From Verticillium longisporum (Eukaryota; Ascomycota; Sordariomycetes; Glomerellales; Plectosphaerellaceae), in contig JAETXT010000001.1 of the NCBI GenBank assembly GCA_019188255.1, forward strand, positions 6,820,001-6,884,000: DNA of 64,000 nt, given 5' to 3'. The position numbers and the translations under genes were made by a program. Below the pieces are notes generated by a model. That model made no database searches and was not told the origin of the DNA. It saw only the letters and a program-made list of their open reading frames with translations. Positions 1 through 11,077 of this stretch are shown here, piece by piece. The stretch's first letter is position 1. Every line of letters begins with the position of its first letter.

Positions 1-87
1 ATCAGCAGCTCGCGACACCGACGGCCCAAGAGGCGCACCGAGCGACGTACGCCTGCGCCCATTGAGGAGGACGACGAAGAAAACTGA
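1..87 (+). CDS. 3' end of an unidentified gene (partial)
   Basis: An open frame enters from the left edge and stops at TGA 85-87. The 28 visible residues are very basic (RHRRPKRRTERR) and end in an acidic tail (EEDDEEN). That composition is common in nuclear or nucleolar protein tails, but nothing identifies a family. The frame could also be chance; I include it because it is open from base 1 and its GC-rich codon use resembles the genes further in. Seen: frame, stop and composition. Inferred: that it is coding. Confidence 0.35.
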   Translation: MSSSRHRRPKRRTERRTPAPIEEDDEEN

Positions 88-1252
88 ACATGATACCCCG
101 ACTCGAAGCATTTGTTTTGTGAGAAACGGTGCTGCCCCAAGACGGCAGTCTCCCGTTAGGAACGGATTGGGGCCTTGATGCGCCAAGGGAACGAGGCGGG
201 ATGAAAGTGTTGCAACATGGCAGCGACGAAAGACTGAGTGGCCATGTCTGTGAGGGGGTATTTTGAGCAACTAACTGTATTGGATGATGGTATGTGGAGT
301 GATGGCCAGTTGTATGACACACATGCCTGTCAGAGACGTCCATGTCAGAGAACTGTCTTTGTCATGGGCTGTTAAATGAGTGAGAATGAGAGGAGAGGTT
401 ATCACGACGCTAGACACGGCGACACAGCACGTAAGGGAACGAAGACATGACCGGACGGGCGGCTGATCTTAGCATGACTCTCTCAACCTCCTGCTCAACA
501 CTGTACATATCGGATGCATTTGTCCATTCCACCACATCCATTGAGGTCTGTGGTGCATTCACGAGCGCGACGAAAGCGAAAAAGGCAGTGAACGACTGCC
601 GCGTTTGGCGAAGGTTGCATTGGGGAGGCTGCCCGGTGTCGTCCAATTGGCAGACGTCCACCAAGGATGAGGCACTACGCCGGAGCCAACCTTGTTGATC
701 GGGTCCAGCCAAGCTAAAAGACCCAGAAGCTGTGGGCACCTCCGTCTCCTGGGAGATACTTGATTGCCGCTGGTGGAGACGCCTGAAATGAAGTATCGGC
801 TATGACAACCTTTCCCACGCGGTTAAACCCCCCACACTAAAAATCCTCTCGTTGCGCTCGACGTACCATGGACCACGGGCACACCACGCTACGCCACGCG
901 AGGTGAGCGGCCAGCAGGAGGGGCGCCCGGTCGGTTCTTCGTCAGTCAGGCGCCCGCCCACTTGCCACTGTTTCGGCACAAGACTGCGCGTGTGTTGCGG
1001 GTATTACCTACCTTGAACCGGCCGGTAGTCGCTACCTCTAGTGTCATATCATGGACCGGGAGCAAAAATTTCATACCATACCCTTCCTCACCTGGACCCT
1101 TTGAACCTCACAACATCGCTGCATCGTTTGATCGTGTTGGAAAGCAAGAGATCCCTCTGTTCTGATCATCTTGGTTTGACCTGTGTCCTCCATATCTCAC
1201 ACACATACTCCCTCTCTCTACATCGTTCCGACCCTTGTCGTCACCATCCAAC
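88..1252. other. Intergenic: 3' flank of the edge gene and promoter of the symporter
   Basis: I see no convincing gene here. The short open frames on both strands have no recognisable sequence. The last ~200 bases before the next start are rich in C and T (for example around 1190-1250), as is usual for leaders of filamentous-fungal genes. Confidence 0.5.
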
Positions 1253-3731
1253 ATGGTGCAGCCGTCGACGCAGGCATCTAATGCCGTCATCTTCGTCACC
1301 TACAGCCTTTTCCTGTACCTCAAACCCCCACCTATTCTACCAGATTCCCGCGTGCTGACCATGTTTGCAGCCTGATGGGACTGGGCATGGCCTACCGGTA
1401 CAGACATGACCTCAAGGGCGGGTTCCTGTCTGGTAACCGAACACGGACGGGTTAGACCTCACCTCACGAGTCAGCAGAGGTTATCGAGTCACCCACTCGC
1501 TCCCTCTTCTGGCATCACTTTTCACAGCTTGCCCTTCGATGTTCGTGTGTGATGAGAGCTAACAAGCTCCTAGCTATCCCCGTCGCTCTCAATTTTATCG
1601 CCAGTGGTGAGTGCAGGCGTCTACGCCTAGCGTAGTCTTATCTCTCCAGAGAGCAAGAGCGGCAGCAAAACTTCTATCGATCTTTTTTTTTTTCGAGCTC
1701 CCCAGCCGGAAAACCCCTTCGACAAGCATCATGATCACCACCGTCATGGAGATTCTTCTTCACACCTCCAGTGATGATTCAGTGGCAAATCGAGCGAGAT
1801 TCACCCGCGCCACTGGCAGTTAGGTTCGTACCCAAGATGACTATGGTCCTCCTGAGGCCCCGGGAGCGTTTCCCCCCCGCCAAGAGGATCCTGTCGCCGA
1901 CCATGCGGGAGAGCAATCTCTCGTATACACTGACTAATTGTTCTCCCGTCATGTCGGACGATGAAACCCCCTTGGAGAGGGGTGCGCCCCCGGAGGCGGA
2001 AGAGGATGCGGCTCACTACGGGCGCCGTCTTGAAGCACAACGGGCATTCAACTTCTCTCCCTCGATCCTGAAAGAGGAGAAATGTCCCGCACGCGGATAG
2101 AAAGCTGAGATTGTACCGTAATACTCGATCAAGTTAATGCTTGCGTGGGAAACGTGCTGCCGCTCCAACTGACCTCTCCCCCTTTTCCCCCTCCTCCCCC
2201 CCAAATATCGTCGTGCTAACAGCCCAGGGTTGGGATCGAGTGTGCTCTTCGCTTATCCGGAGCTGGCCACCATCACCGGTGTGCAGGGTGTCATTGTCTA
2301 CGCCTTGTCCTCCTCTCTGCCGCTGCTCATCTTTGCGGCTCTCGGCAGCATCATCCGCCGAAAGACCCCCGAGGGTTTCGTGCTCACGGAATGGACGCGC
2401 CAGCGCTATGGCACCGCAGCCATGCTGTACCTCAGCGCTGCGACGCTCTTCACCCTCTTTCTGTACCTGACGGCAGAGCTTTCTGCCATTGGCCAGGTCG
2501 TGACCACCCTGACGGGCGTCAACCAGCTGCCCGTCATGCTTGTCCAGGTTGCCGTCACCACCATCTACACCTGTACGTTTGCAGCGCGCTCAGTGGCTTG
2601 GGGGGCATTACTAACAGACGTGACACAGCTTTGGGAGGTTTCAAGATATCTTTTGTGACGGACAACATCCAGGGAGGCATGGTCATCTGCCTTATTGTCA
2701 TTGCTGCCGCCACCATTGGTGCGCTGACCGACATTGACACCTCCTTGATACGGGAGTCAGAATTTCTCAAGCCTACCCTCCTGGGCTGGCAGCTTCTGTA
2801 CATCCTGCCCGTCTGCATCCTCACGAACAACTTCTTCCTGTCCAACTACTGGCTGCGCGCTTTCGCTTCCAAGACTGACAAGGACCTTTGGATCGGCGTG
2901 TCCCTGGCGACCACGGTGATTCTGTGCGTCCTGGTCCTCGTCGGCATGACTGGTTGCATTGCTGTCTGGTCTGGTGCCCTGCCGCTTGACGAAGTGGCTA
3001 CTTCCGGCTCGGTTGCCTTCTTCATTCTCCTGGATCGTCTCCCGTCCTGGGTCATTGGGGTTGTGCTCGTCATGGTCGTCACCATGTCCTGCTCCGCCTT
3101 TGACACCCTCCAGTCAGCCATGGTCTCGTCAGCGTCCAACGATCTCTTCCGCAACCGCCTCAACATTTGGTGGATTCGTGCCGGCATTCTGCTGATCATC
3201 ATTCCCGCCATCGTCATTGCCCTCGAGGCCCCCTCCGTCCTTCAGATCTACCTCATCTCGGATCTCGTCTCCGCCTGCATCGTGCCCGTGCTCTGCCTTG
3301 GCCTCTCAAACAAGTGCTACTGGTGGCGTGGCTTCGAGGTCATTGTCGGCGGCCTCGGTGGCATCCTCACGTCCTTCCTCTTTGGTGTCATCTACTACGA
3401 TGGAGACGTTCATCGTGCCGGCAACCTTCTCCTCATCTCTGAAGGTCTCTACGCTGATGACTGGAGCGTCTTCGGCGTCTTTGTGGCGGCTCCTGTCGGT
3501 AGCATCGTGTGGGGCTTTGCCGCCCTTGCGTGCCGCCTGTCGTTCCAATACATCCAGGCCAAGCGTAGTGGCCGCCGCTTTGACGCCCTTGACCGGCCGT
3601 ACGGCCCCGGCTTCGGCCCCAGCCCCGAGGAACAGGCTCACTACCGCCAGAGCGGCTCTGGCGACGACGTTGCCGACGTCAGCTCGGAGCACGAGCAGGC
3701 CGGATCCAAGCCTGCCGGCAAGTTCTTCTGA
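1253..3731 (+). CDS. Sodium/solute symporter (SSS family) membrane transporter
   Basis: Spliced product of 540 aa from exons 1253-1314, 1371-1450, 1574-1606, 2228-2572 and 2629-3731; all phases agree and no stop is met. About 13 hydrophobic segments run through the protein, with SSS-like blocks after splicing: FLSGNRTRTAIPVALNFIASG early on and a YTSLGGFKISFVTD loop across the last intron. The family couples Na+ or H+ gradients to uptake of small solutes at the plasma membrane; fungal members are often annotated as urea (DUR3-like) permeases, but this one is shorter than typical DUR3 and the substrate cannot be read from sequence. The hydrophilic C-tail (about 70 aa, Ser/Asp-rich) is probably cytosolic. 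The start has a good context and gives a short N-terminus before the first membrane segment. The third intron is 621 nt, about ten times the local norm. Confidence 0.85.
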
Positions 3732-4052
3732 GCGTCATGTGACGACCACAAGTGTTATTCAGGCAGATCAACCAGCTTCAAAGCTGACATGTACGCAAGT
3801 CGGCTCCAATTCTGCCTGCCAAGAACACTTGCTGCAGCTGGTCAAGAATGCTCAGCCATACCTCTTCGCGGGAGGATGTTGTTTCGATGAGAGGAGCGGG
3901 AGAAAAGCCTCCCTAGTCTGGATTCGGCCGTGGAGCAAACCACCGACTCCTATATATCTAAATTAGATCATCGAGTAATTGCACATAGTATACATTTGTT
4001 ACATGCTCCCTTCCTGTCTATGCTTTTCTTGCCACTTGGAACCTGCCTCCAC
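3732..4052. other. Convergent 3' regions of the symporter and mL45
   Basis: A 321-bp gap between two converging stop codons. It becomes AT-rich near 3950-4000 (tatatatctaaattag), which fits 3' UTR and polyadenylation sequence. No gene is seen. Confidence 0.5.
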
Positions 4053-4770
4053 CTATTGAATGCCTGCCTCCCTGAGTTTCTTGTCTGCATTTTCCGCCTC
4101 CATGGCAGCAATCCTGGCCTGCTCCTGGGCCCAAGACTCGGGCGTCGTCTCGCTGGCGTTCCCGATGACCTTCCAATCGCCGGCCACGTACGTAGAGCCG
4201 TTCCACCTCCGTGTGATGGCGAGGTACTCGGTGCGCCTCTGGACGCGGGCGGCGCCGGGGATGCTGAGGCCGGTGCGCACGTCGACCCTGTCGAGGCGCT
4301 GGGTCGAGTCGACGGCGACGACGGCCTGCTGGATCATGGTGTCCTTGGGCAGGGGCGGCAGGACGCCGACGCGGTGGGCGGCGAGGCAGGTGCGGTGGGT
4401 GGCGACAACGTCCCAGGTGGTGCGCTCGTGACGGCTGCGCTTGTCGAGGGTGGCGCCAAGCGTCTCGTAGAGGGCGGGCGTGCAGATGGCGCGCAGGGCC
4501 TCGCGGTCGCCGGCGGCGAGGGCGTGGCCGAGGCGGGCGTGCAGCGCCGTGCCGGCGGCGCGGGCGCGGGCGCGGTACAGGTCGGCGCGGGGCTTCTTGA
4601 AGAAGCTCGGGCGGGACTGGAAGCGCAGGACAAAGGTGCTCAGGAAGTCGCTCGCGAAGGACTTGATGCGGGTGTACTGGTAGCTGAGAAAGGCGGACGG
4701 GGCGCGGGGGGCGCGCGAGAGGGGGACGGGGATGAAGGTGCCTGGCGGGAGACGTGTTAGCAAGAGTACT

Positions 4771-4822
<52 letters not shown>

Positions 4823-5079
4823 TCAGCCCAGCACATACCTGGGAAGAGGCTGCCGGCGTAGCGCGTCGTGGCCTGCTCGATGGCCTCCTTTTGCTGCTTC
4901 ATCATGTTGCCGGACTGGGCGGTAGCGGCCGTGTCGTTGACCCTCTGGTTCGCCCGCAGGGCGGCTCTGTTGGCGTTTGGCCTCTCCTTCTTTGCGTAGG
5001 TGCGGGCCTGTTGTCTGGACATGACCGCCAGGCTGGGGCGGCCGAGGCCGAGCAGCGGCCTGCTCGCATGTCGGTACAT
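4053..5079 (-). CDS. Mitochondrial large ribosomal subunit protein mL45 (MBA1/Tim44-like domain)
   Basis: Two exons, 5079-4839 and 4741-4053, give 309 aa. The N-terminus (MYRHASRPLLGLGRPSL, Arg-rich, no acids) looks like a mitochondrial targeting peptide. After residue ~80 comes a Tim44/MBA1-type fold: basic helices (YTRIKSFASDFLSTFVLRFQ), then a C-terminal beta-rich part with RRTEYLAITRRWNGSTYVAGDWKVIG. In fungi this family sits at the mitoribosome tunnel exit and helps place nascent inner-membrane proteins. Seen: length, targeting peptide, domain pattern, phase-consistent intron. Known: family role. The intron carries a 40-bp TC/GA microsatellite, so ignoring splicing gives a false Arg-Glu repeat. 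It converges with the symporter and diverges from EOS1. Confidence 0.8.
4779..4818. repeat. (TC)20 microsatellite inside the mL45 intron
   Basis: Twenty TC units on the plus strand, that is GA units in the pre-mRNA of the minus-strand gene, within its only intron (4742-4838). Length variation here would change intron size but not the protein. Confidence 0.95.
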
Positions 5080-5517
5080 GGTGTGTGGTTTTGTCGGGTT
5101 GGAGGGACGTTGCTGTCAGGCTTGACGGTCGCAGGTCGCTCGCTCGGGGGTTCGAAGACTGAGGATGCCGTTGGCCCTGGTTGGAAGGCGTGCTGAGGGA
5201 TGTTGTTTCCCAGGTGAATTGGGCGGCGCAACGAGCTCGGGCGTAGGGGATCACGAACTGGTGACCTGATGATCCGTGGAGGAAAGCTTCCAAGCACTAG
5301 AAATTTTTGGAACTCAACTGACGTCTGAAGACGGCTGTTGGCAGCTGCAGCCCCTTCACTGTCCTGCAAGGGTCCACTGAGACAGCCAGTGGGGGTCACG
5401 TCCGCTAACATGATGGTTACGGTGGGTTGCAATCAGGGGATGCCAGCGGTAGTCACAGCGTGCCTTTCACTCTACTTCTAGGCACGAACCGACAGAGTGA
5501 CACGGCGTAATGGGATT

Positions 5518-5538
5518 CCCCCCCCCCCCCCCCCCCCC
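5518..5538. repeat. C21 homopolymer
   Basis: An uninterrupted run of 21 C on the plus strand in the mL45-EOS1 intergenic region. Its exact length is likely unstable, both biologically and in sequencing. Confidence 0.95.
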
Positions 5539-5858
5539 TGTTCGTCGCTACAACTCCTCTCTGCCCGACTGGACCGTTCAGGAAGGAGGCAGCTCGAGCT
5601 GTGACCTCACCACGAGCACACGACATCACAAAAGCTCCAGGGTTCTGTACATTCCCCTGCCCACCCACTAGTCAATTTATTCGTCAAACAGAGAGGCACA
5701 GGCGTTGGCACAGGTCGCTGCCACCAGGAGCCTCCGACAGCCAGCTTCGTCCGCCGACAACCAGCCGCCGCTTCCTACCCTGAGAGCTGCCTTTTCCCTC
5801 GCGTACCTGCCTTGAGCTACTGTGTCCTCCGTTCACGCATCCCATCACCGCATTCCCG

Positions 5859-5881
5859 ACACACACACACACACACACACA
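5859..5881. repeat. (AC)11 microsatellite
   Basis: Eleven AC units plus one A, about 110 bp upstream of the EOS1 start and probably in its leader or promoter. Confidence 0.95.
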
Positions 5882-5989
5882 AAGCACTCCCGACTGCTTT
5901 CCACCCCCATGGCCACGCCATCACCGCCACGCCCAAAGACCCCTCGGAGCCCCTCAGGACACCGCTTGACCGCATCGTCCGCGTCCTAG

Positions 5990-7260
5990 ATGGACCATTC
6001 CCACTCCCGCTCCCGCTCCGACTCGAAACCCCCTCCGTACTCGTCGGCCCCGATATCGACCTCGACTTCCACATCCGCCCAGATCCAGTCCCACAACCGC
6101 AGTCACAGCCACAACCAGAGCCAGAGGACGCCAGCACCACAGCAGCGTCCCCTCGACACGGCCGCCGCAGCACCCTCGCGTCCCCTCGACACGGCCGCCG
6201 CAGCACCCTCGCGTCCGGCCTCACGCCGCCGCCGCCCCTCCTCGCCCGGCGTCGTCTCGGCCGCCTTTCTCGAGCCCCGCATCGCCGTCGTCCTCAAGAT
6301 CCCCAAGGCCTGGAGGCCCTGGCTCTTCTTCAGCCGTCTCCTCTCCATATGCCCCGCCATCCTCTGGGGTCTCAGGCCCGCGCTGCAGCTGCTCCTGCGC
6401 CTTCTACTCGCCCTGCCATGGAAGACCCTGCTTGAGGCCCTAGGCGCCGATGTCGCCGCCGCCGGCTTCACAACAGACGGGCCCCCGAGACCATGTGCCC
6501 GGCCGGCCCCGCGAGCCTGAGAGGTGTGCTTGGCACCTCCAAGGTCCCCAGCACCACGCCGACGTATCCCTGGACCGAGATGTCTTTGGGTGTCATTTGG
6601 GTACGTTTCTCTCTCCATCTTCCCCCCCCCCTTGAAACCTCGCACAAGAGGCCCGCCCATGATACTCTCGCATGACTCCTGCTGACGCCTCTGCCAGTGC
6701 GGCTCCTCCGCCTACCTCTCCTTCTTCTTCGCCGACTGCCTCATGTCCCGCTGGCTCATCAACTACTCCCCGCAAGCCGCCATCATCCGCCTCCTGACCA
6801 TAAACTGCGCCAACGCCTTCCTGACGGAGCGCATCCTCTTCATCGCCGGCGGCTTCGACGACGCCCGCCTGCTTCTCCCGGGCTGGGTCAGCATCGCCAC
6901 CGTGAGTTCCCTCCTGCTCCTGCTCCTCCTTCACGCTCCCGCAAGGTCGACCACCCGCGAGCTCGTCCTGCCTCGTTTTTGCTGACCGTGTGTCCCACCT
7001 CCTCCCGCCCGCAGGCCCTGACGCTGTGCTATCACATTACGCAGCGCAAGATCAACATTCGCAAGGAGACGTCGACCTCGATCAATATTTTCTCCATCGC
7101 CAGCTTCGTCAGCATGGTCGCCCTGCTGGCTCACCTCCACACGAGCCGGCTCGACTACCCCGATGCGCCGCTGCTCCACATTGTGCGCGCGTGCCGCCAG
7201 TACTGGGCGCAGATGGTGGGCGAGAACGACGGCGACTTGGCCGCCAAGTGCGAGCTCTAG
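5990..7260 (+). CDS. EOS1: N-glycosylation protein EOS1 homologue (reading frame broken once)
   Basis: Eos1 is a multi-pass ER membrane protein of fungi linked to N-glycosylation and oxidative-stress tolerance. Exons are 5990-6600, 6698-6901 and 7015-7260. The N-terminal ~80 aa are Ser/His/Pro-rich and disordered and include a tandem 11-residue duplication. The conserved part starts near FLEPRIAVVLKIPKAWRPW and runs through YPWTEMSLGVIWC, SFFFADCLMSRWL, ERILFIAGGFDDARLLLPGW and TQRKINIRKETSTSINIFSI. The first exon changes frame between about 6436 and 6520: the conserved text before it and after it lies in different frames. One extra C in the C5 run at 6482-6486 would restore a 353-aa protein; a short GC-rich intron is less likely because no good splice pair is visible. 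Family assignment is firm; whether this copy is functional is open. Confidence 0.8.
6146..6211 (+). repeat. Tandem 33-bp coding duplication in EOS1
   Basis: Two perfect 33-bp copies (6146-6178 and 6179-6211) encode RPLDTAAAAPS twice in the disordered N-terminal region. The unit is a multiple of three, so it is frame-neutral. Confidence 0.95.
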
Positions 7261-7888
7261 CAGCTGCTTGCGAGCGAGGCTCGTCGGGAGAAGGCAAGAC
7301 GTCCCTCGGCACATCCATTGCATTTCAGTCGGGCAGGTTTACGCAGATGATACCCCCTCCAAGTACGCTTTATCATGACCCCCCAAAATATGAAAACAAG
7401 GAAAAAAACCAATGCGTCACTTCACTTGCGGTTGCACATTGTCACTCGTAGAAACATATTCGTGTTGGCGAAGGTAGTGTCTATTCAGCTAGTCTGCTCC
7501 CTGCTCTACAAGCCTGCCTAGCTCCGGCTCGAGCTCAGGGAGTCGAGAACCTTCAGGCTGTTCTCAGGGGCAGACGAGAGCCGTGACCTCCTTGTGGGAT
7601 AACGCTATCTGTGAATGCCGTGCACCAATGGTCATCGGCGCAAGTCGCTCTCACCTCTGCGGGTGACCGCGTGGCCATGTCTCCCGTCAAGGTCAGCCAT
7701 CCTGCGGCGCTCGGCGAATTCTTCCACATTCCGCATGCCATTGATGTGTAGATCATAGGCACGGCGAAACATGGTTCAGCGGGAAGAATTGGCGCACGTT
7801 GGCTCTTCCACCCGCCCTTGTCCCCGAGCATGCATCGCCAAACTTGGTAGGTTGGCGGTAGCAGGATGGCGGCGACTTGCGTCGTGGC
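7261..7888. other. Convergent 3' region of EOS1 and eIF1
   Basis: A 628-bp gap between converging genes. The only frames are short and unrecognised; I see no RNA gene. An A-rich part (7380-7410) fits an EOS1 3' UTR. Confidence 0.45.
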
Positions 7889-8681
7889 TTAAAAGCCGTG
7901 GACCTTGATGGTCTTGGAATCCAACTCAAGACCCTCCTTCTTGTCGATGAGGAACTCTTGGACATCCTTGCGCTGGTCGCCCTGGAGTTGGATCACCTCA
8001 CCCATCTCAGAGTCGTTGACGATTGTTCCATTGCAGGCTTTTTGTCATGTTAGCCGTGTCTTGCTGTGCGACTGCCGGAGCGATGCAGGCTCACCGAATT
8101 TCTTTTTGATCACCTTGAGGATCTTCTTTTGGTCGAATTTCTTCGGAAGACCCTGGACGGTCGTCAGAGTCTTACGTCCATTTCGCTCTATGTGACGTCA
8201 CATTGTCAGCGTGGTTCGACCATGAGTGCTCGCGTCACGCGGTTCAGAGTGGATGGCAAGGCTGAGAGGATGGGGGGCGGGCGGCAGCGGCTTGGAGCGT
8301 GGGGGTGCGATGCTCGTGTGCGGCATTTCAGGACGAAGGAGGGAGCAAGGAGAAGAACGGCATGTCTGCTGGTGTAGGACTCCAAAGGATCACGTACGCT
8401 GGATGCGAATATGGATGTAATTCTGAGTCTGTTTGGTTTGTACACCTGTGTCCTCGTCGGCTTCGGCGAAGGGGTCTGTCACAATGTGGTCAGCGGGTGG
8501 ATTCGGTACAAGTGCGGCAGGGGCGAAAGTCCCGAGTCGGTCGGCGGTGGCGGGTCTGGCTTTGTTGGGTGTCGAATACGGGACGATTTGGGGACACCAG
8601 CAACGCGGAGCTGACGCTGGCAACGACCGAAGACGCCGGGGAGGGAGACGTACCGTAGGTCTTGAGATTTTCAATTGACAT
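7889..8681 (-). CDS. SUI1: Translation initiation factor eIF1 (SUI1)
   Basis: Four exons, 8681-8654, 8475-8398, 8187-8095 and 8037-7889, give exactly 115 aa with consistent phases. The product opens with MSIENLKTYDPFAEADEDTG and continues with NYIHIRIQQRNGRKTLTTVQ, GLPKKFDQKKILKVIKKKF, ACNGTIVND, GEVIQLQGDQR and a KVHGF end, the near-invariant eIF1 sequence. eIF1 binds the 40S platform next to the P site and enforces AUG selection in the scanning pre-initiation complex. The length equals the family norm. Many AUG-flanking genes in fungi autoregulate through start context, but I cannot show that here. The first coding exon is only 28 nt. Confidence 0.97.
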
Positions 8682-9903
8682 AAACTCGGCCGGTCGGGGG
8701 TACCTGTGGGAGATGGGTTCGGGGGTGGAGGGGCACGAGGGCGAGCGACCGACGACTTGGGCAAGTGTCTCGCTGGGCTGAGAGAAATTCGGCTGGCGGT
8801 GCGGTGTCTGGTCCTTTTGAAGGATTCGGCTGTTGAGCGGAGGATGCGGTGGTGAAGACGGTCGGCAGAGCTGCTCTGCTGGGAAAGAAGGCTGTTGGGG
8901 TGCTTCTTATACGATGAGGCTGCAGTCAGGAGGGTGATGTAAGAAAGTGGGCGGGTCGCGCAGGTTGGGAGTCGAGCCAGGAGCTGAATATGGGTAGCGG
9001 CTTCGGGGAGGTTCCAAGGACGAGTGAGAAGGGGAGGGCGGGCGGGTTGTCCGAGGGGGCAAGGTCAGCAACCTGCCTCACAGTGTGTCCCCCGTAGGTA
9101 GGTACCTTCCCATGTCTAGATCGAACCGGCATGGCAGGCAGCCCAGGCAAGCAAACAGGTGCACTCTGGGCGGGCTGAGGGTGGGCGACTTCCCACTGTT
9201 CTCGGGAAGGTGGGCTACAAGTGGCTGACGTCGTCGCGTCATTGGCTGCTAGATGCTAAAGTAGTGCTTCTGGAGGGTGTACACATGATGCCGGTATTTT
9301 GAGCCATGTTAAAGTTATGGGCTACATGGATCCCCAGTGCCTCGCTCCGTGTCGATACTTGCTGTATTGACTTGCCCGTGTCTTTCAAGCTGCGCCCCCC
9401 CCCCAAAAACTGACCCTCCAAACACGGACGGGTGCAGCAGTGCAAAGCAGGCTAGCCACCTGCTTCGATTGGTGAGACCTGCCCTTCACTGTCCGTCATC
9501 TGACTCACGAATGTGAAGAATGACCATTTCCTGACCCCGACCCTCGAGGCCATGCGTTGTCGCACACATTGATAATCACACAAGGCGACTTGCCCCTGCG
9601 TCATGTGTCATGCCCTGATTCCGGCCAGACTGAGCCTGTGATTCGACGACAGGTGCCGGAACTCTTGGTGCTGTGCCGAGATCGATCGTCGATTTACATG
9701 TCAACGGTACCTCCCAGCTGCCACCTCTCCGCTCGGACTCCTTTGCTGGAATTGAAGATGCCACTGCAGCAAGCCAGACAAACGCATCTCGTGAGGCTGG
9801 AAGCCAGGACTGGAAGCCAGAGCGACTAAGCTCACAGATCGGTATTCGCTGGCGTCTTGTGTTTACGGCAGTCTGCCGCCTTGTGTTTACAGCAACCTGC
9901 CGC
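8682..9903. promoter_or_regulatory. eIF1 promoter and 3' flank of the dioxygenase
   Basis: The first ~350 bases upstream of eIF1 are G/A-rich on the plus strand, that is pyrimidine-rich in the sense of eIF1, as expected for a highly expressed fungal gene. A GTAGGTAGGTACC motif lies at 9094-9106 and a short C tract near 9400. No gene is recognised in the rest. Confidence 0.45.
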
Positions 9904-11077
9904 CTAATCGAGTTCAGGTACCGGCAGGTGATCCACCAACTTCAAATGCGTCAAACCCAGATCTCGCAATGCCGCCACAGCATTATGATCCCGGAGAGCG
10001 AGCGTCTCCTCTTCCGATACGAGCACAAAGTCATACCGCAAAAGCCATGTAGCTTCCTGGACCTGGAATTCGCTGCTCGTCACCTCGTCCACCTTGTCAA
10101 GGCTCACAACCAGACTCTTTTTGACGCCAAAGACGGCGTCCGATGATTCGTAAGGATCCCCGCGGATAAACAATGCTCTGTTGCACTCGGACGTCCCTCG
10201 GTCAGCCTCATGCTTTCATCAAGTTGTACCAAACTCCAAACACGGGCAGGAGGGTCTGATAACGTACGTGGTCAATTGATCCCACCCTGCTTTGGCAAAC
10301 ATGAAATGCATGTGCGCTGGTCTCCAGCAGTGTCGTCCCAGTAACTGGACCAGCTTGCCCACGGGCCCGTCGTGTGGGATAGGGTAGCTCACAGGCTTGA
10401 TACAGCGAAACCAAAAACGACCCTCTTCGTCAGAGGTCATGACACACCGCTCGCTCGGCGCCTCCCTGTCCTGCCGCTGAACGTCATAGTGGCCTGAGCT
10501 GTCTGTTTCCCAGATGTCAATGCTCACGCCTGCGATAGGGTTTCCATGCCTGTCTTTGACGGTACAAATCGCAAGCAAAGGCTCACCGGCCTCATCGTCT
10601 GACATGATGCCACCGTTCGGCAGCGTGGGTGCGTCGTGTGTGTGGAAGGGGCCCAAGACGGATCCTTCCGTCGACGCAGCCGGCTTGGGGTGGTTGATGC
10701 TGTCGACTAACATGGAGAGACCCAGGACGTCGGAGAGCAAGATGAACTCCTACGTCGCTCGTCAGATTCTACGTGTGCTTGGCGATGGGGACTGCTCTGT
10801 GCAAGTCTCGATTACTCACATGTCGGACATCACTGCTGATCTGCCCACATTGAACGAGGAAGTTCAGCGCGGCCATCCATTCTTCCGTGCTCAGTCTCGT
10901 TTCTCGAGCAAAGTCATGTAGATGTGTTACGAGCCGCGACGCAAGGTATGTAACCCGCGCATCATTTCCTTGCGAACTAATCCGAATCGTGTTGGGTGTG
11001 ATGTTCTCCGTGGTAAGATCTAGGAGTGAGGGGGCACTGCCGTCCTGAGTCGCCCCTTTCTGCCCCTTTTCTGACAT
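9904..11077 (-). CDS. Intradiol ring-cleavage dioxygenase (catechol / hydroxyquinol 1,2-dioxygenase type)
   Basis: Three exons, 11077-10820, 10749-10268 and 10177-9904, give 337 aa, the usual length for fungal hydroxyquinol or catechol 1,2-dioxygenases. These enzymes use a mononuclear Fe(III) to split aromatic diols between the hydroxyls, feeding the beta-ketoadipate or hydroxyquinol route. The four iron ligands are all in place: Tyr174 (SGHYDVQ), Tyr208 (VSYPIP), His232 and His234 (RPAHMHF). The N-terminal helical domain seen in this class (FLVQCGQISSDVRHEFILLSDVLG, across intron 1) is present. The chosen start is the first ATG in frame. No other aromatic-catabolism gene lies nearby, so the substrate cannot be inferred from context. 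Confidence 0.88.

Larger units (their letters stand above)
5080..5989. promoter_or_regulatory. Divergent promoter region of mL45 and EOS1
   Basis: A 910-bp region between two divergent starts. It holds a 21-base C tract and an (AC)11 run, and is CT-rich from 5600 to 5830 leading into EOS1. The open frames present are short and unrecognised. Core promoter elements cannot be assigned with confidence. Confidence 0.5.

Noticed and set aside
4018..4838. 353-residue minus-strand frame with an Arg-Glu repeat and basic tail
   Set aside because: It is the first mL45 exon read through its intron; the repeat is the (GA)n microsatellite.
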